From: Bacteroidota bacterium
GTDB lineage: Bacteria > Bacteroidota > Bacteroidia > JABEUT01
Direction: 5' to 3'
Assembly (NCBI GenBank): GCA_013289165.1
Contig: JABDAL010000007.1
Location: forward strand, 1-56,028
Length of the DNA stretch: 56,028 bases
A model generated the notes under the pieces. The model saw only the letters and a program-made list of their open reading frames with translations, was not told the DNA's origin and made no database searches. Each line of letters starts with the position of its first letter. Positions within the stretch are counted from its first letter, which is position 1. A program made the position numbers and the translations under genes. This document shows positions 8,003-16,701 of the stretch, in pieces.

Positions 8003-9505
8003 ATGAGATCAGCCACTCGTTTAATTTTTACGACAACAATATCTGTCGCCGTAGTGTTAAGTTTTATATGGTTTCCGCTATACACTTTAGCTGTAATTGT
8101 TCTCCTGTTAGTTGCTGTGGGAATTAATGACATTACACAAAAGAAGCACACCATTCTCCGCAATTTTCCGGTGATAGGGCATATGCGTTACCTGCTTGAA
8201 TTGATTTCACCCGAAATACACCAATATTTTATTGAAAATGATTTAGATGGAAAACCTATTAACCGCATTAACAGAGCATACATATACCAGCGTGCTAAAT
8301 TGGATAATTCTTCGCACCCTTTTGGAACAGAGTTGGACCTCCAGGAGGACCATGCTTCGTGGATGAAACATTCTATTTATCCGGTCAAGAGATTGGCCGA
8401 ACCACCAAGAATTACAATTGGGGGGAAAGATTGTAAAAAGCCCTACAGTGCTGCGCTGCTTAATATTTCTGCTATGAGTTACGGTTCTCTGAGTTCCAAT
8501 GCCGTGATGGCATTGAATAAAGGAGCTAAACATGGCGGATTTTATCATAATACTGGTGAAGGAGGACTTTCCAGCTATCATTTACAGGGGGGAGATATAG
8601 TATACCAGATAGGTACGGGTTACTTTGGTTGCCGGGATGAACATGGGAATTTTTCGCCCGATATGTTTGTCCGTACTGCTTCATATGACGAAGTGAAAAT
8701 GATAGAAGTAAAAATATCGCAAGGTGCTAAACCGGGTCATGGCGGGGTGTTACCTGCCATTAAAAATACAGAAGAAATTGCAGCCATTCGCGGGGTACAG
8801 CCGCATACATTGGTTTTATCGCCTCCTGGACACACTGCTTTTTCAAACCCTACGGAACTGATGCAATTCATTAAACAATTGCGGGAATTATCAGATGGAA
8901 AGCCTGTTGGTTTTAAACTTTGCGTGGGAGATAAAAAGGAATTCAGGGATATATGCCGGGCTATGCTTGAAACAGGTATCAAGCCCGATTTTATAACGGT
9001 GGATGGTGCCGAAGGCGGAACAGGAGCTGCCCCTGTAATCTTTTCGGACCATGTTGGCATGCCCTGGGAAAATGCCCTCATTTTTATATCGGATACCTTG
9101 GTAGAGTTTGGTTTAAAAAAAGATATTAAACTCATCACTTCCTGCAAAATAATTACCGGGTTCGATGTTATGAAAGCCCTCTGCATGGGCGCAGATTCAT
9201 GTAATGCTGCACGAGGTATGATGATTGCCCTCGGATGTATACAGGCCCTGGAGTGCCACAATAACACTTGCCCTACCGGGATAACGACACATAACAAGAG
9301 GCTAATGCGCGGACTTGTAGTAGAGGAAAAATGGAAAAGAGTAGTTAATTATCAAAAAGGAGTATTAGATGACTTCCTCGATATTTTTGCTGCTTCCGGA
9401 CATACAGAACTTTCAGAACTGAACAGGAGTATGCTCTACAAACAACTTCACTATAAAGAAAACTGCTACGAAGATTTGTATCCTACTCCGGTGCAAATGA
9501 CATAG
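8003..9505 (+). CDS. membrane-anchored FMN-binding glutamate synthase family protein
   Basis: A 500-residue protein equivalent to the FMN/synthase domain of the large glutamate synthase subunit, without the glutaminase domain. Residues about 7-40 form one or two membrane spans. Downstream are SAMSYGSLSSNAVMALN, HNTGEGGLSSYH, KPGHGGVLP, SPPGH, the VDGAEGGTGAAP phosphate-binding region and a 3Fe-4S motif Cys412, Cys418, Cys423 (GCIQALECHNNTCPTG) with the spacing C-x5-C-x4-C of bona fide glutamate synthases. Family members of this anchored type are widespread but mostly of unproven substrate. Monocistronic, between pth and a convergent cysC. Confidence 0.9.
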   Translation: MRSATRLIFTTTISVAVVLSFIWFPLYTLAVIVLLLVAVGINDITQKKHTILRNFPVIGHMRYLLELISPEIHQYFIENDLDGKPINRINRAYIYQRAKLDNSSHPFGTELDLQEDHASWMKHSIYPVKRLAEPPRITIGGKDCKKPYSAALLNISAMSYGSLSSNAVMALNKGAKHGGFYHNTGEGGLSSYHLQGGDIVYQIGTGYFGCRDEHGNFSPDMFVRTASYDEVKMIEVKISQGAKPGHGGVLPAIKNTEEIAAIRGVQPHTLVLSPPGHTAFSNPTELMQFIKQLRELSDGKPVGFKLCVGDKKEFRDICRAMLETGIKPDFITVDGAEGGTGAAPVIFSDHVGMPWENALIFISDTLVEFGLKKDIKLITSCKIITGFDVMKALCMGADSCNAARGMMIALGCIQALECHNNTCPTGITTHNKRLMRGLVVEEKWKRVVNYQKGVLDDFLDIFAASGHTELSELNRSMLYKQLHYKENCYEDLYPTPVQMT

Positions 9506-9536
9506 TGAGAGCATATAGGAATATTATACATAACCC

Positions 9537-10142
9537 TCACTGTACTTCTTTAAGCTTCACTCTTGGTAATACAAAATCCACCAATGTTTTCAGGTTTTCC
9601 TCAAAAGAATATTCGGTTGTTTTTATTTCCAAATCAGCAGCAGCAGGTTCTTCAAAAGGTGCGCTAATTCCGGTAAAATCTTTTATTTCTCCCTTTCGGG
9701 CTTTGGCATATAAACCTTTAGAGTCGCGCTGCTCGCATATTTCAAGAGGTGTATTTACGTAAACCAGTGTAAGATCTTTTTCTCCAATTATAGATTTGGC
9801 GAGGTTTCGTAATTCCTCTGTGGGGCTTATAAAGCAGTTAATGGTAATCATTCCGCACTGTACAAACAACTTTGATATTTCTGCAATTCGTCGTATATTT
9901 TCTTTGCGCTCCTCTTCCGAAAAACCAAGATTATTATTAATTCCTGTGCGCATATTATCCCCATCAAGTACCTGGCAAAGAAAGCCCTTTTCATGTAACG
10001 ATTTTTCCAGACCTATGGCAAGCGTAGTTTTGCCGGAAGCAGACAATCCGGTCATCCAAATCACCATTCCCTTTTGCTTTAGCAAGGTTTCTTTGTCGCT
10101 CCTGCCAAGTAGTTTGTGAAATGTTGGGAATATATCTTTCAT
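9537..10142 (-). CDS. cysC: adenylyl-sulfate kinase
   Basis: Phosphorylates adenylyl sulfate (APS) to PAPS. The 201 residues contain Walker A GLSASGKTT (32-40), the substrate loop DGDNMRTGINNNLGFS, and the C-terminal FTGISAPFEEP, which matches the usual FTGIDSPYE.P. No sulfate adenylyltransferase (cysD/cysN), reductase or sulfotransferase is nearby in the window. It starts 6 bases after the M1 peptidase stop, so the two are probably co-transcribed although functionally unrelated. Confidence 0.93.
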   Translation of the reverse strand: MKDIFPTFHKLLGRSDKETLLKQKGMVIWMTGLSASGKTTLAIGLEKSLHEKGFLCQVLDGDNMRTGINNNLGFSEEERKENIRRIAEISKLFVQCGMITINCFISPTEELRNLAKSIIGEKDLTLVYVNTPLEICEQRDSKGLYAKARKGEIKDFTGISAPFEEPAAADLEIKTTEYSFEENLKTLVDFVLPRVKLKEVQ

Positions 10143-10148
10143 AACAAT

Positions 10149-12095
10149 TTACTTCGCCGGCGGGCTCCAGGTATTATTAGATGCATCTGTATCGGGTAAT
10201 TTACCATCCGGGTCAATGGTAACAGATTGAATCATGTCGGTAGAATTATAATGAAATGTCCATTTTCCTGAACGTTGCCATATTTCCACCGGGAAACTAA
10301 CCTTGCCTATTTTTCCATTTACTTCCCTTACTTCTACTTCCACCGGCATTACCATTTGCTCATTATTGACAATGGTAATATCTACGCCCTGCTTTGGGTC
10401 TGCATTCACGTATTCCACACTTTCCACAGCCTGGTCGAGTTTCCAATTTTCATAAAACCATTCTTTCCAGAACCAGCTAAGGTCTTCACCTGTGGCGTCA
10501 TTCATGCTGCGAAAAAAATCCATGGGCTGTGGATGCTTGAATGCCCATCGGCTAATATAATTCCGGAAAGCATAATCAAACCGCTGGGGGCCAATGATAG
10601 CCTCTCTCAAAATTTTCAGGCCTGCCGAGGGTTTAAAATAAGCAAGGGTATTCAGGTCTTTGGGCTCCATTACATCGGGGTAGGTCATAATGGGATTTGC
10701 ACCGGGATGGCTTAAAGCACCAACAATTCTCTTTGCTGACGGGTTGCTTTTATATTCTTCGCCATTGAAATTTTTACGGGCATAGTTATTAATAAAAGTA
10801 TTGAATCCCTCGTCCATCCAGGCAAACTTGCGTTCATCGGAACCTACAAGCATTGGGAACCAGTTGTGCCCTATTTCATGGGTAGTTACATTGAATAGGT
10901 TTCCGTCTCTGCCATACATGCCGCAAAAAATAATTCCGGGGTATTCCATGCCATTCACTCGTCCGGCCACATTAGAGGCTGCCGGGTAAGGGAACACATA
11001 ATAGGTTTTAGAATAAAATTCTATCGATGATTTTAAATATTCGGTCGACCTGCCCCAGGCAGAATCGGAAGAAAATTCTACGGGGTAAAATGACATGGCA
11101 ATACATTTTTTATTATCCGGTAAATTAACTTTTGCAGCATCCCACACAAACACTCTCGAACAGGCCCATGATACATCACGCGACTGGTGCATTTTGTAGT
11201 GCCATGTTAAAAGACCGCTATTCTTAGGCCTTGTACAAGATTGTCCAACCTCATCACGGGCAATAATATACACCCGGCTATCGCTATTCTTAGCTTTATC
11301 CAGTCGGTCTATTTCGGTGGAGGTTAAAACTTCTGAAGGATTTTGTAATTCCCCTGAGCCGGTAACAACCAAGTTAGCAGGTGCAGTAACTGAATAATCA
11401 AAGTCTCCATATTCCAAATAAAATTCTCCTGCACCTAAGTAGGGCAATGTATTCCATCCCTGTATATCATCGTAAACGGCCATGCGCGGGTACCATTGGG
11501 CAATCTGGTATATTTTTCCTTTGCGTGTATCAGTAATTCCCATCCTGTCGGAACCATTTGGAGGAATAAGGAAGCTATAAGCTATTTTTAAAGTTAATTT
11601 ATCACCTTTAGGCTTCAATGGTTCACCCAGCATTACCTGCATGCGTGTATCAGTAACTACATATTGGGGATTGCTAACATTACCATGTTCAGTTAAACTG
11701 ATAGAATGAATACTATCCCCTCCTTCAAATGCAACATTGCCAAACCTGTATCCCCCAATAGGGGTAGACATGTGCCCTCTTGACTGGGTGGTAAAAAGAT
11801 TTTGGTCCAATTGCAGCCATAAGTAATTAAGTTCATCGGGGCTATTATTGGTGTAAGTAATAGTAACCATTCCGGTAATTTGGTCTTTAACTGTATCAAG
11901 CGTGCAGGTAATGGTATAGTCGACTTTATTTTGCCAATACATAGGGCCTGGTGCACCGCTTCCACTGCGGTATTCGTTCCCAGGCTGATTTAAAAATTCA
12001 GGGTCAAATACTTGTTTAGGGTCATATCCTGCTTTGTCCTGGCCAAATAAGGTTGTTGTAACTATAGCAAAAATAAATGTTAGTAGAACTCTCAT
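10149..12095 (-). CDS. M1 family zinc metallopeptidase, secreted
   Basis: Aminopeptidase-fold enzyme of 648 residues. A signal peptide ([19 protein letters not shown]) points to the periplasm. The zinc site is HEIGH at 406-410 followed after 18 residues by Glu429 in MDEGFN, the M1 pattern HExxH-x18-E. The exopeptidase motif GxMEN appears as GMEYPG, a variant common in Bacteroidota members, so the specificity may differ from classical aminopeptidases. There is no T9SS sorting domain at the C-terminus (ends NNTWSPPAK). It lies between gldE (4 bases upstream) and cysC. Confidence 0.92.
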   Translation of the reverse strand: MRVLLTFIFAIVTTTLFGQDKAGYDPKQVFDPEFLNQPGNEYRSGSGAPGPMYWQNKVDYTITCTLDTVKDQITGMVTITYTNNSPDELNYLWLQLDQNLFTTQSRGHMSTPIGGYRFGNVAFEGGDSIHSISLTEHGNVSNPQYVVTDTRMQVMLGEPLKPKGDKLTLKIAYSFLIPPNGSDRMGITDTRKGKIYQIAQWYPRMAVYDDIQGWNTLPYLGAGEFYLEYGDFDYSVTAPANLVVTGSGELQNPSEVLTSTEIDRLDKAKNSDSRVYIIARDEVGQSCTRPKNSGLLTWHYKMHQSRDVSWACSRVFVWDAAKVNLPDNKKCIAMSFYPVEFSSDSAWGRSTEYLKSSIEFYSKTYYVFPYPAASNVAGRVNGMEYPGIIFCGMYGRDGNLFNVTTHEIGHNWFPMLVGSDERKFAWMDEGFNTFINNYARKNFNGEEYKSNPSAKRIVGALSHPGANPIMTYPDVMEPKDLNTLAYFKPSAGLKILREAIIGPQRFDYAFRNYISRWAFKHPQPMDFFRSMNDATGEDLSWFWKEWFYENWKLDQAVESVEYVNADPKQGVDITIVNNEQMVMPVEVEVREVNGKIGKVSFPVEIWQRSGKWTFHYNSTDMIQSVTIDPDGKLPDTDASNNTWSPPAK

Positions 12096-12099
12096 AAAA

Positions 12100-13467
12100 T
12101 CATGAAATTATAAATTCTTTTTTCTCTCCGTCACTTTGAGATGGTAATGGCTCAGTCGTGTCTCCTATGGTAACTTTTACCCTCTGGATTCTTCTTTTAT
12201 CGGCTGCTTCTATAGTAAACAGAAGGTTCCCGAATGTTATTTTTTCATTCCGTTCAGGTATTTTACCCGCTACTTCCATAATGAAGCCTGCAAGCGTATC
12301 GGAGTCTCCTTTGTGAGAATGGAAGCGGGTTTCGTCAATTCCTATGGTACGGGAAAAATCTCCAAGTGTTACCTTACCTTCAAACACATAGTTGTGTTCA
12401 TCCAGTTTGGAGAAGACTATTTTTTCCTCATCAAACTCATCATTTATTTCACCCAGAATTTCTTCCACAATATCTTCCAGGGTAACCAATCCCGAAGTAC
12501 TTCCAAACTCATCAACCACAATGGCAAGGTGTATCTTTTTTTTACGGAAGTCTTCCAGCAGGTCACTTATTTTTTTGCTTTCGGGAACAAAAAAAGGTGG
12601 GTGCAGTAGGCTTCTCCAATTAAATGAATTATCCTTATCTGTAGAACTCAATAAATCTTTTGTATATAAAATTCCCACCATATTATCAGGTGTCTTCCGG
12701 AAAACGGGTATACGCGAAAAAGCAGAATCTACTGCTGTTGCAAGCAGTTCTATAAATGTAGTTTGTTCATCAAATGCAACAATATCTATTCTGGGTTGCA
12801 TAATTTCTTTTACATCTTTATTACCAAATTGAATTATATCTTTTAAGATTTTTTGCTGCCCTTGTGAGATGTGTTGCGATGCTAATTCGAGGGCATCGGA
12901 AAGGTCATCTTTGGAGAGTTTTATGCGGCGGCGCATAATATATTTATCAAGGAATGATGTGGAAGTAGTCAGTAATGATGCAAATGGAAAGAAAATGGCA
13001 CGGATAAAAAAAACAAAATAAAGCATACGGCTTGAAACCTTGAGCGGGTTGCCCGAAGCATAAGCTTTGGGGATAATATCGCACAGAACAAGAAGAACCA
13101 GTGTAATAAGAATTACTTGCACCAAAAAAGCAAGTACAGGATGGGCAAGAACATTGAACATCTGCCCGGTTAAAAATGCAGACAGGATAATAATACTGAG
13201 GTTGAAAAAATTATTGGCTACCAGCAAGGTAGCTAACAAGTGTTTAGGGGTATCAAGCAACAAAAGTATTTGGCGGTCCTTTCTTGAAGATGAATTGGTA
13301 AGAATTGCTTTTTCGGCTGTTGTTATTGAAAATAGGGCAGTTTCAGAACAAGACACCAGGGCAGATAAAATAATAAAAACGAAAATGCACAGAAAAGCAA
13401 ATATTTCACCTACCTGTAAAGCAATAATGTGAAGGAAAATATAACCGGGCAGTATAGCTGTACTCAA
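12100..13467 (-). CDS. gldE: GldE-like CNNM/CBS/CorC-domain membrane protein
   Basis: 455 residues. DUF21/CNNM membrane domain with four hydrophobic segments within residues 15-165 (including [13 protein letters not shown]). Then a CBS pair: [12 protein letters not shown] through [24 protein letters not shown], then [28 protein letters not shown]. The C-terminal CorC_HlyC domain is about 350-430. These proteins are annotated as hemolysin-like or Mg/Co efflux. The position directly downstream of ssb is the gldE locus of Bacteroidota, where GldE is linked to gliding and T9SS. gldD, its usual follower, is not here; an M1 peptidase takes its place. Confidence 0.88.
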   Translation of the reverse strand: MSTAILPGYIFLHIIALQVGEIFAFLCIFVFIILSALVSCSETALFSITTAEKAILTNSSSRKDRQILLLLDTPKHLLATLLVANNFFNLSIIILSAFLTGQMFNVLAHPVLAFLVQVILITLVLLVLCDIIPKAYASGNPLKVSSRMLYFVFFIRAIFFPFASLLTTSTSFLDKYIMRRRIKLSKDDLSDALELASQHISQGQQKILKDIIQFGNKDVKEIMQPRIDIVAFDEQTTFIELLATAVDSAFSRIPVFRKTPDNMVGILYTKDLLSSTDKDNSFNWRSLLHPPFFVPESKKISDLLEDFRKKKIHLAIVVDEFGSTSGLVTLEDIVEEILGEINDEFDEEKIVFSKLDEHNYVFEGKVTLGDFSRTIGIDETRFHSHKGDSDTLAGFIMEVAGKIPERNEKITFGNLLFTIEAADKRRIQRVKVTIGDTTEPLPSQSDGEKKEFIIS

Positions 13468-13490
13468 CTCTCGTAATTATTACAAATAAT

Positions 13491-13519
13491 AACCCTCTCC
13501 CATTAAATGGCAGAGGGTT
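13491..13519 (-). terminator. hairpin between ssb and gldE
   Basis: AACCCTCT (13491-13498) pairs with AGAGGGTT (13512-13519), with a further CCA/TGG pairing inside, making an almost perfect 29-base palindrome. Read on the minus strand it is followed by TTATTATTTG, a weak U-rich tail. It probably terminates or attenuates ssb transcription before gldE. Confidence 0.6.
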
Positions 13520-13537
13520 AAATATAGTATAAAAATA

Positions 13538-13954
13538 TTAGAATGGTAAATCAGCGGGGGGAGCCGACTCCATATCATCAGCCGAAGCAGAGATAACATC
13601 ACTGCTTTTTTCGTCAGTTGTACTTCTGCGGCCCAATATCGTAAGGTTGTCACCCACTATTTCTGTTGCTCTTTTTTTAGAGCCGTCTTTGTCTTCCCAT
13701 GTTCGTGTTCTCAGCCTTCCTTCCACGTATACTTGTGTTCCCTTTTTCAACAGTTTTTCAGCTACTTCTGCCAATCCGCGCCACAATACAATATTGTGCC
13801 ACTCTGTAGATTCAATCTTATCTCCCGACCTGTTTTTGTGTACTTCAGTGGTTGCAAGAGGAAAATTAGCTACTGCTATTCCGCCTTCTAAATAACGCAC
13901 TTCAGGATCTTTCCCCAAGTTACCCACCAAGATTACTTTATTTACTCCGGACAT
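13538..13954 (-). CDS. ssb: single-stranded DNA-binding protein
   Basis: 138 residues with an OB fold at 1-108 (NKVILVGNLGKDPEVRYLEGG, FPLATTE, EWHNIVLWRGLAEVAEKLLKKG, VYVEGRLRTRTWEDKDG) and a short disordered tail ending ADLPF, the conserved acidic protein-interaction tip. It is followed by gldE, the usual Bacteroidota order. Confidence 0.97.
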   Translation of the reverse strand: MSGVNKVILVGNLGKDPEVRYLEGGIAVANFPLATTEVHKNRSGDKIESTEWHNIVLWRGLAEVAEKLLKKGTQVYVEGRLRTRTWEDKDGSKKRATEIVGDNLTILGRRSTTDEKSSDVISASADDMESAPPADLPF

Positions 13955-13985
13955 ATTCTTAAGTTTGTTTAGTATTTGATAAACA

Positions 13986-13993
13986 CAAATGTA
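13986..13993 (-). promoter_or_regulatory. -7 promoter element of ssb
   Basis: TACATTTG on the minus strand, matching TAnnTTTG, 32 bases before the ssb ATG. No obvious -33 TTTG at the right spacing. The rest of 13955-14151 shows nothing I can name. Confidence 0.5.
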
Positions 13994-14151
13994 GAAAATT
14001 ATTAGCCTGATTTAGAGTTTTTAACAAAAAATCTATCCACCTAAATAAAATTCCTCAGCTATTTACTAACTTCAGAACCACTTTAGACTGAAGGAAATTG
14101 GAAAGGTTTAATTTACAGGAAATAGAATGCTTTTAACGAATAAAAATATGC

Positions 14152-15312
14152 TTAGGGGTCAACTGCCCCGGCAAAAACATCAATATTTTTAAGATACTTG
14201 GCTGAGCGTGCCAAATAAATATGGGCAGGTTCAGGCGTTTGGAAACCTGTGTCGCTTAGTAAACGGCTATTATCAAATATTTGTCCCAATTCGGCAAATT
14301 CCAGGTAAGGCTCCAGGGCTGCAAGTAATATGCGCATTTGATTAACGTCATCAAAAATACCTTTCCAATAATCTAAATAGGTGGGGTATTGATATAGTTC
14401 AGCTTCTTGCGGAAGCTTATTTTTTGCCCACAGTTTCATTTGGTTAATCAGGGGTTTGGGCACAAACTTAAAAGGCGGCAAATGGGGGAAGGAAGGTTCA
14501 ATGGCATCCATTACACGTTTTGAAGTAGTGTAGGAAGCCTGTCCTGCAGAAATATGATAAACAGAGTGTTTGCGTTTTGTAAATAAAAGCGACACAATGG
14601 AATTGGATGCAAAATCAACGGGAACTACATCCAATGCTGAATCTCCGTTTACAGGAACTAAGCGGAGCATGTTTGCAGTCTCAATTGCCCATAATATCAC
14701 ATAGGAGCGGGGCAGCCAGTCGCGGCTGTCACCCATAATAATAGAGGGCCGTACAATAAGTGTTTTTTCTTTCGGAAGATGTTGTGCAAGTAATATTTCA
14801 CCCATCATTTTGGTGTAGGTATACTTCACCACATGATGTACTTTCGGATTAGGTGACTCATCTTCCTTAACAATTCGATTGGTAACTTCTTTCCCGCAAA
14901 TAGTAGCAGTACCTATATACACAAAAGTTTCCAGGTTGGGCAAAGTGAGCGACCATTTGATAAGCTCATTAATGCCGGAGATATTTACCTGCTCAACAAT
15001 CTTATCATATATTTTCGAGAAAGATGTATTGGCAGCTGAATGTACAATGATGTTTGTATCCCTGATTATTTTATTGGAAAGAAGCACATGTGAAAAATCA
15101 TGCTCGCCTATATTTCCCAATACAGGAATAATTTTTTCAGGGTCGAAAACATCTCCATGCAAATCAAAAACATGTTTTAACCGTATGGTAGCATGTTCTT
15201 CGGAGAGTGCGCGCACAAGGCAATAAATTTTATTTACTTCTTTACGCTTCGAAAGATCTACCAGTAATTCGCCTCCAAGAAATCCGGTACTTCCTGTTAA
15301 AAATATATTCAT
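14152..15312 (-). CDS. thioester-reductase / fatty-acyl-reductase-like SDR
   Basis: 386-residue extended short-chain dehydrogenase of the NAD_binding_4 (male sterility/thioester reductase) type. These enzymes reduce acyl-CoA or carrier-bound thioesters with NADPH. It has the Rossmann motif TGSTGFLGG (6-14), VHSAANTSFS (90-98), the catalytic pair Tyr164-x3-Lys168 (YTYTKMMGE), RPSIIMGDSRDW and DVVPVDF. There is no adenylation or carrier-protein domain, so it acts as a free-standing reductase if active. Last gene of a minus-strand pair after the SMR transporter, 6 bases away. The substrate is unknown. Confidence 0.8.
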   Translation of the reverse strand: MNIFLTGSTGFLGGELLVDLSKRKEVNKIYCLVRALSEEHATIRLKHVFDLHGDVFDPEKIIPVLGNIGEHDFSHVLLSNKIIRDTNIIVHSAANTSFSKIYDKIVEQVNISGINELIKWSLTLPNLETFVYIGTATICGKEVTNRIVKEDESPNPKVHHVVKYTYTKMMGEILLAQHLPKEKTLIVRPSIIMGDSRDWLPRSYVILWAIETANMLRLVPVNGDSALDVVPVDFASNSIVSLLFTKRKHSVYHISAGQASYTTSKRVMDAIEPSFPHLPPFKFVPKPLINQMKLWAKNKLPQEAELYQYPTYLDYWKGIFDDVNQMRILLAALEPYLEFAELGQIFDNSRLLSDTGFQTPEPAHIYLARSAKYLKNIDVFAGAVDP

Positions 15313-15318
15313 CCCCTG

Positions 15319-15636
15319 TTAATCAAAAAGTTCCAGCCCTAAAATGCCTAAAACGATTAATAATAGTGAAACAATTTTGGTAGGGGTTACCGGTTCCTTA
15401 TACCACAGAATACCTATTATAGCTATGATAGCTGTTCCTGCACTTGCCCATATAGCATATACCACGCTCACCTCCTGCATCCTTTTTAATACCAGGACTA
15501 AAGCACCTAAAGCCAATCCATAAAAAACAAAAACAAATATCGAGGGCACCAGCTTTGTAAATCCCTCTGCCGGCTTCATGCAGATTGTACCTAACACTTC
15601 AAAAATGATTCCTAATGCCAAATAGAACCAATACAT
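15319..15636 (-). CDS. small multidrug resistance (SMR) family transporter
   Basis: 105 residues, four membrane spans, with the essential Glu13 in IFEVLGTICMK (Glu14 of EmrE), GLALGALVLVLK, the conserved WASAGTAIIAIIGILWYKEP loop and the C-terminal VLGILGLELF. I chose the start at 15636 (MYWFYLALGI) because it gives the family length; an in-frame ATG at 15717 would add 27 atypical residues. Proton-coupled export of small cations or guanidinium-type compounds is the family role; the substrate cannot be told from sequence. Confidence 0.9.
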   Translation of the reverse strand: MYWFYLALGIIFEVLGTICMKPAEGFTKLVPSIFVFVFYGLALGALVLVLKRMQEVSVVYAIWASAGTAIIAIIGILWYKEPVTPTKIVSLLLIVLGILGLELFD

Positions 15637-15673
15637 AGGATATACTAATTTGTTGTGGTTTAATCTGATAGAG

Positions 15674-15681
15674 TAACTTTG
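15674..15681 (+). promoter_or_regulatory. -7 promoter element of the siaB-like gene
   Basis: TAACTTTG matches TAnnTTTG, with TTTG at 15649-15652 as a possible -33 (21-base spacer). Start codon at 15735. A minus-strand TACATTTG at 15715-15722 could serve the divergent SMR gene. Confidence 0.45.
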
Positions 15682-15734
15682 TGCTTTGGTTGTTTCCACA
15701 TTTGGAAAGGGGAACAAATGTATACATTTTCATT

Positions 15735-16277
15735 ATGAACACGCTTAATATTCTTGCGGATACTTCTTTTTTTTTAAACCAAAGCGCTGAACTGCGCTCC
15801 TTGGTTAGTTATTCGGGCATTGTTGATAGTCAATCCATAAGGTCAATATTGAAGCAATCAGAAACAAACATAACCTCTTTTCATATTAAGCCAAATGCGA
15901 AAAAAATAATAGTTGGAATTATTGCCGAAATGCTTCAAAATATACTTCATCACAGTTCGAATGAGGTTATAGACGCGCCTCCTTCTTTTTTGCTTAAAAA
16001 AAGTGGAGAGATGTTTATTATTACCACCGCTAATCTCATAGATAAAAATAGGGTTGAACCTCTCCAAAATCTGCTTGAAAAAATTAATTCATATAGTCCC
16101 GGTGAGATAAAAAGGCAACACTTAGAAATATTGAAAAACGGCAAACTGTCAGGTGAAAATGCCGGATTGGGATTAATAGATATTGTACGAAAATCGGGGA
16201 ATCCTATTGTAGCAAAGTTTTCTCCTGTAAACAATAATTATTATTTATTTACCGTTAACGCATCAGTTAAATTATAA
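15735..16277 (+). CDS. SiaB-family (DUF6272) kinase
   Basis: 180 residues from MNTLNILADTSF. It resembles SiaB, the histidine-kinase-fold protein kinase that phosphorylates SiaC in Pseudomonas. Seen: N-box-like IIAEMLQNILHHSS (family pattern E..QN..H), an IITTANLIDKNRVEPL strand-helix and the ATP-lid-like GENAGLGLIDIVRKSG. One base after its stop begins the SiaC-like gene, so the two form a kinase-substrate pair. No SiaA phosphatase or SiaD diguanylate cyclase is in the window. The start at 15735 is preferred over an upstream TTG at 15681, which overlaps the promoter. Confidence 0.82.
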   Translation: MNTLNILADTSFFLNQSAELRSLVSYSGIVDSQSIRSILKQSETNITSFHIKPNAKKIIVGIIAEMLQNILHHSSNEVIDAPPSFLLKKSGEMFIITTANLIDKNRVEPLQNLLEKINSYSPGEIKRQHLEILKNGKLSGENAGLGLIDIVRKSGNPIVAKFSPVNNNYYLFTVNASVKL

Positions 16278-16278
16278 C

Positions 16279-16653
16279 ATGACTACCATAGAAATAGAAG
16301 CAACAGCCGACACTCCTGAAATTAAATTTTATCCCGAGCGTGGCTATCTTGAAATAAAAGGGAACTCCATTTCCGAAAGCTCTGCAAAGTTTTATCGCCC
16401 ACTTATTGAAAGTATTGAGAAATATGTTTTTAAACCTGTTTCTCCAACTCTTGTACACATACACTTTGAGTATTTTAATACTGCCTCTGCCAAATGCATT
16501 ATGGAAATATTAAAACGGCTTGAAAGCCTTACCAAAAAAGGGAATAGGGTAGAAGTAAGCTGGCACTATAAAGCCAGCGAACCTGTTATGTACCAATCGG
16601 GAAAGGATTATAAATCTATTCTCAACCTAGAGTTTAAAATGGTGAAAATATAA
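16279..16653 (+). CDS. SiaC-family (DUF1987) regulatory phosphoprotein
   Basis: 124 residues of the DUF1987/SiaC family. YLEIKGNSISESSAKFY and the HFEYFNTASAKCIMEIL motif are diagnostic. Thr68 in FNTAS matches the threonine phosphorylated by SiaB in Pseudomonas SiaC, at the same number. In that system unphosphorylated SiaC binds and activates the diguanylate cyclase SiaD. Here it sits immediately behind the SiaB-like kinase and before dxr (48-base gap with its own promoter). The target in this organism is unknown. Confidence 0.85.
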   Translation: MTTIEIEATADTPEIKFYPERGYLEIKGNSISESSAKFYRPLIESIEKYVFKPVSPTLVHIHFEYFNTASAKCIMEILKRLESLTKKGNRVEVSWHYKASEPVMYQSGKDYKSILNLEFKMVKI

Positions 16654-16701
16654 GCCATATAAGGTATTTACACTCTTCCTTCTTACATTTGCATTTCTTT
16701 C

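Noticed and set aside
15681-15734. Upstream TTG start for the SiaB-like protein
   Set aside because: The TTG overlaps the -7 element TAACTTTG; the family N-terminus begins at the ATG at 15735.
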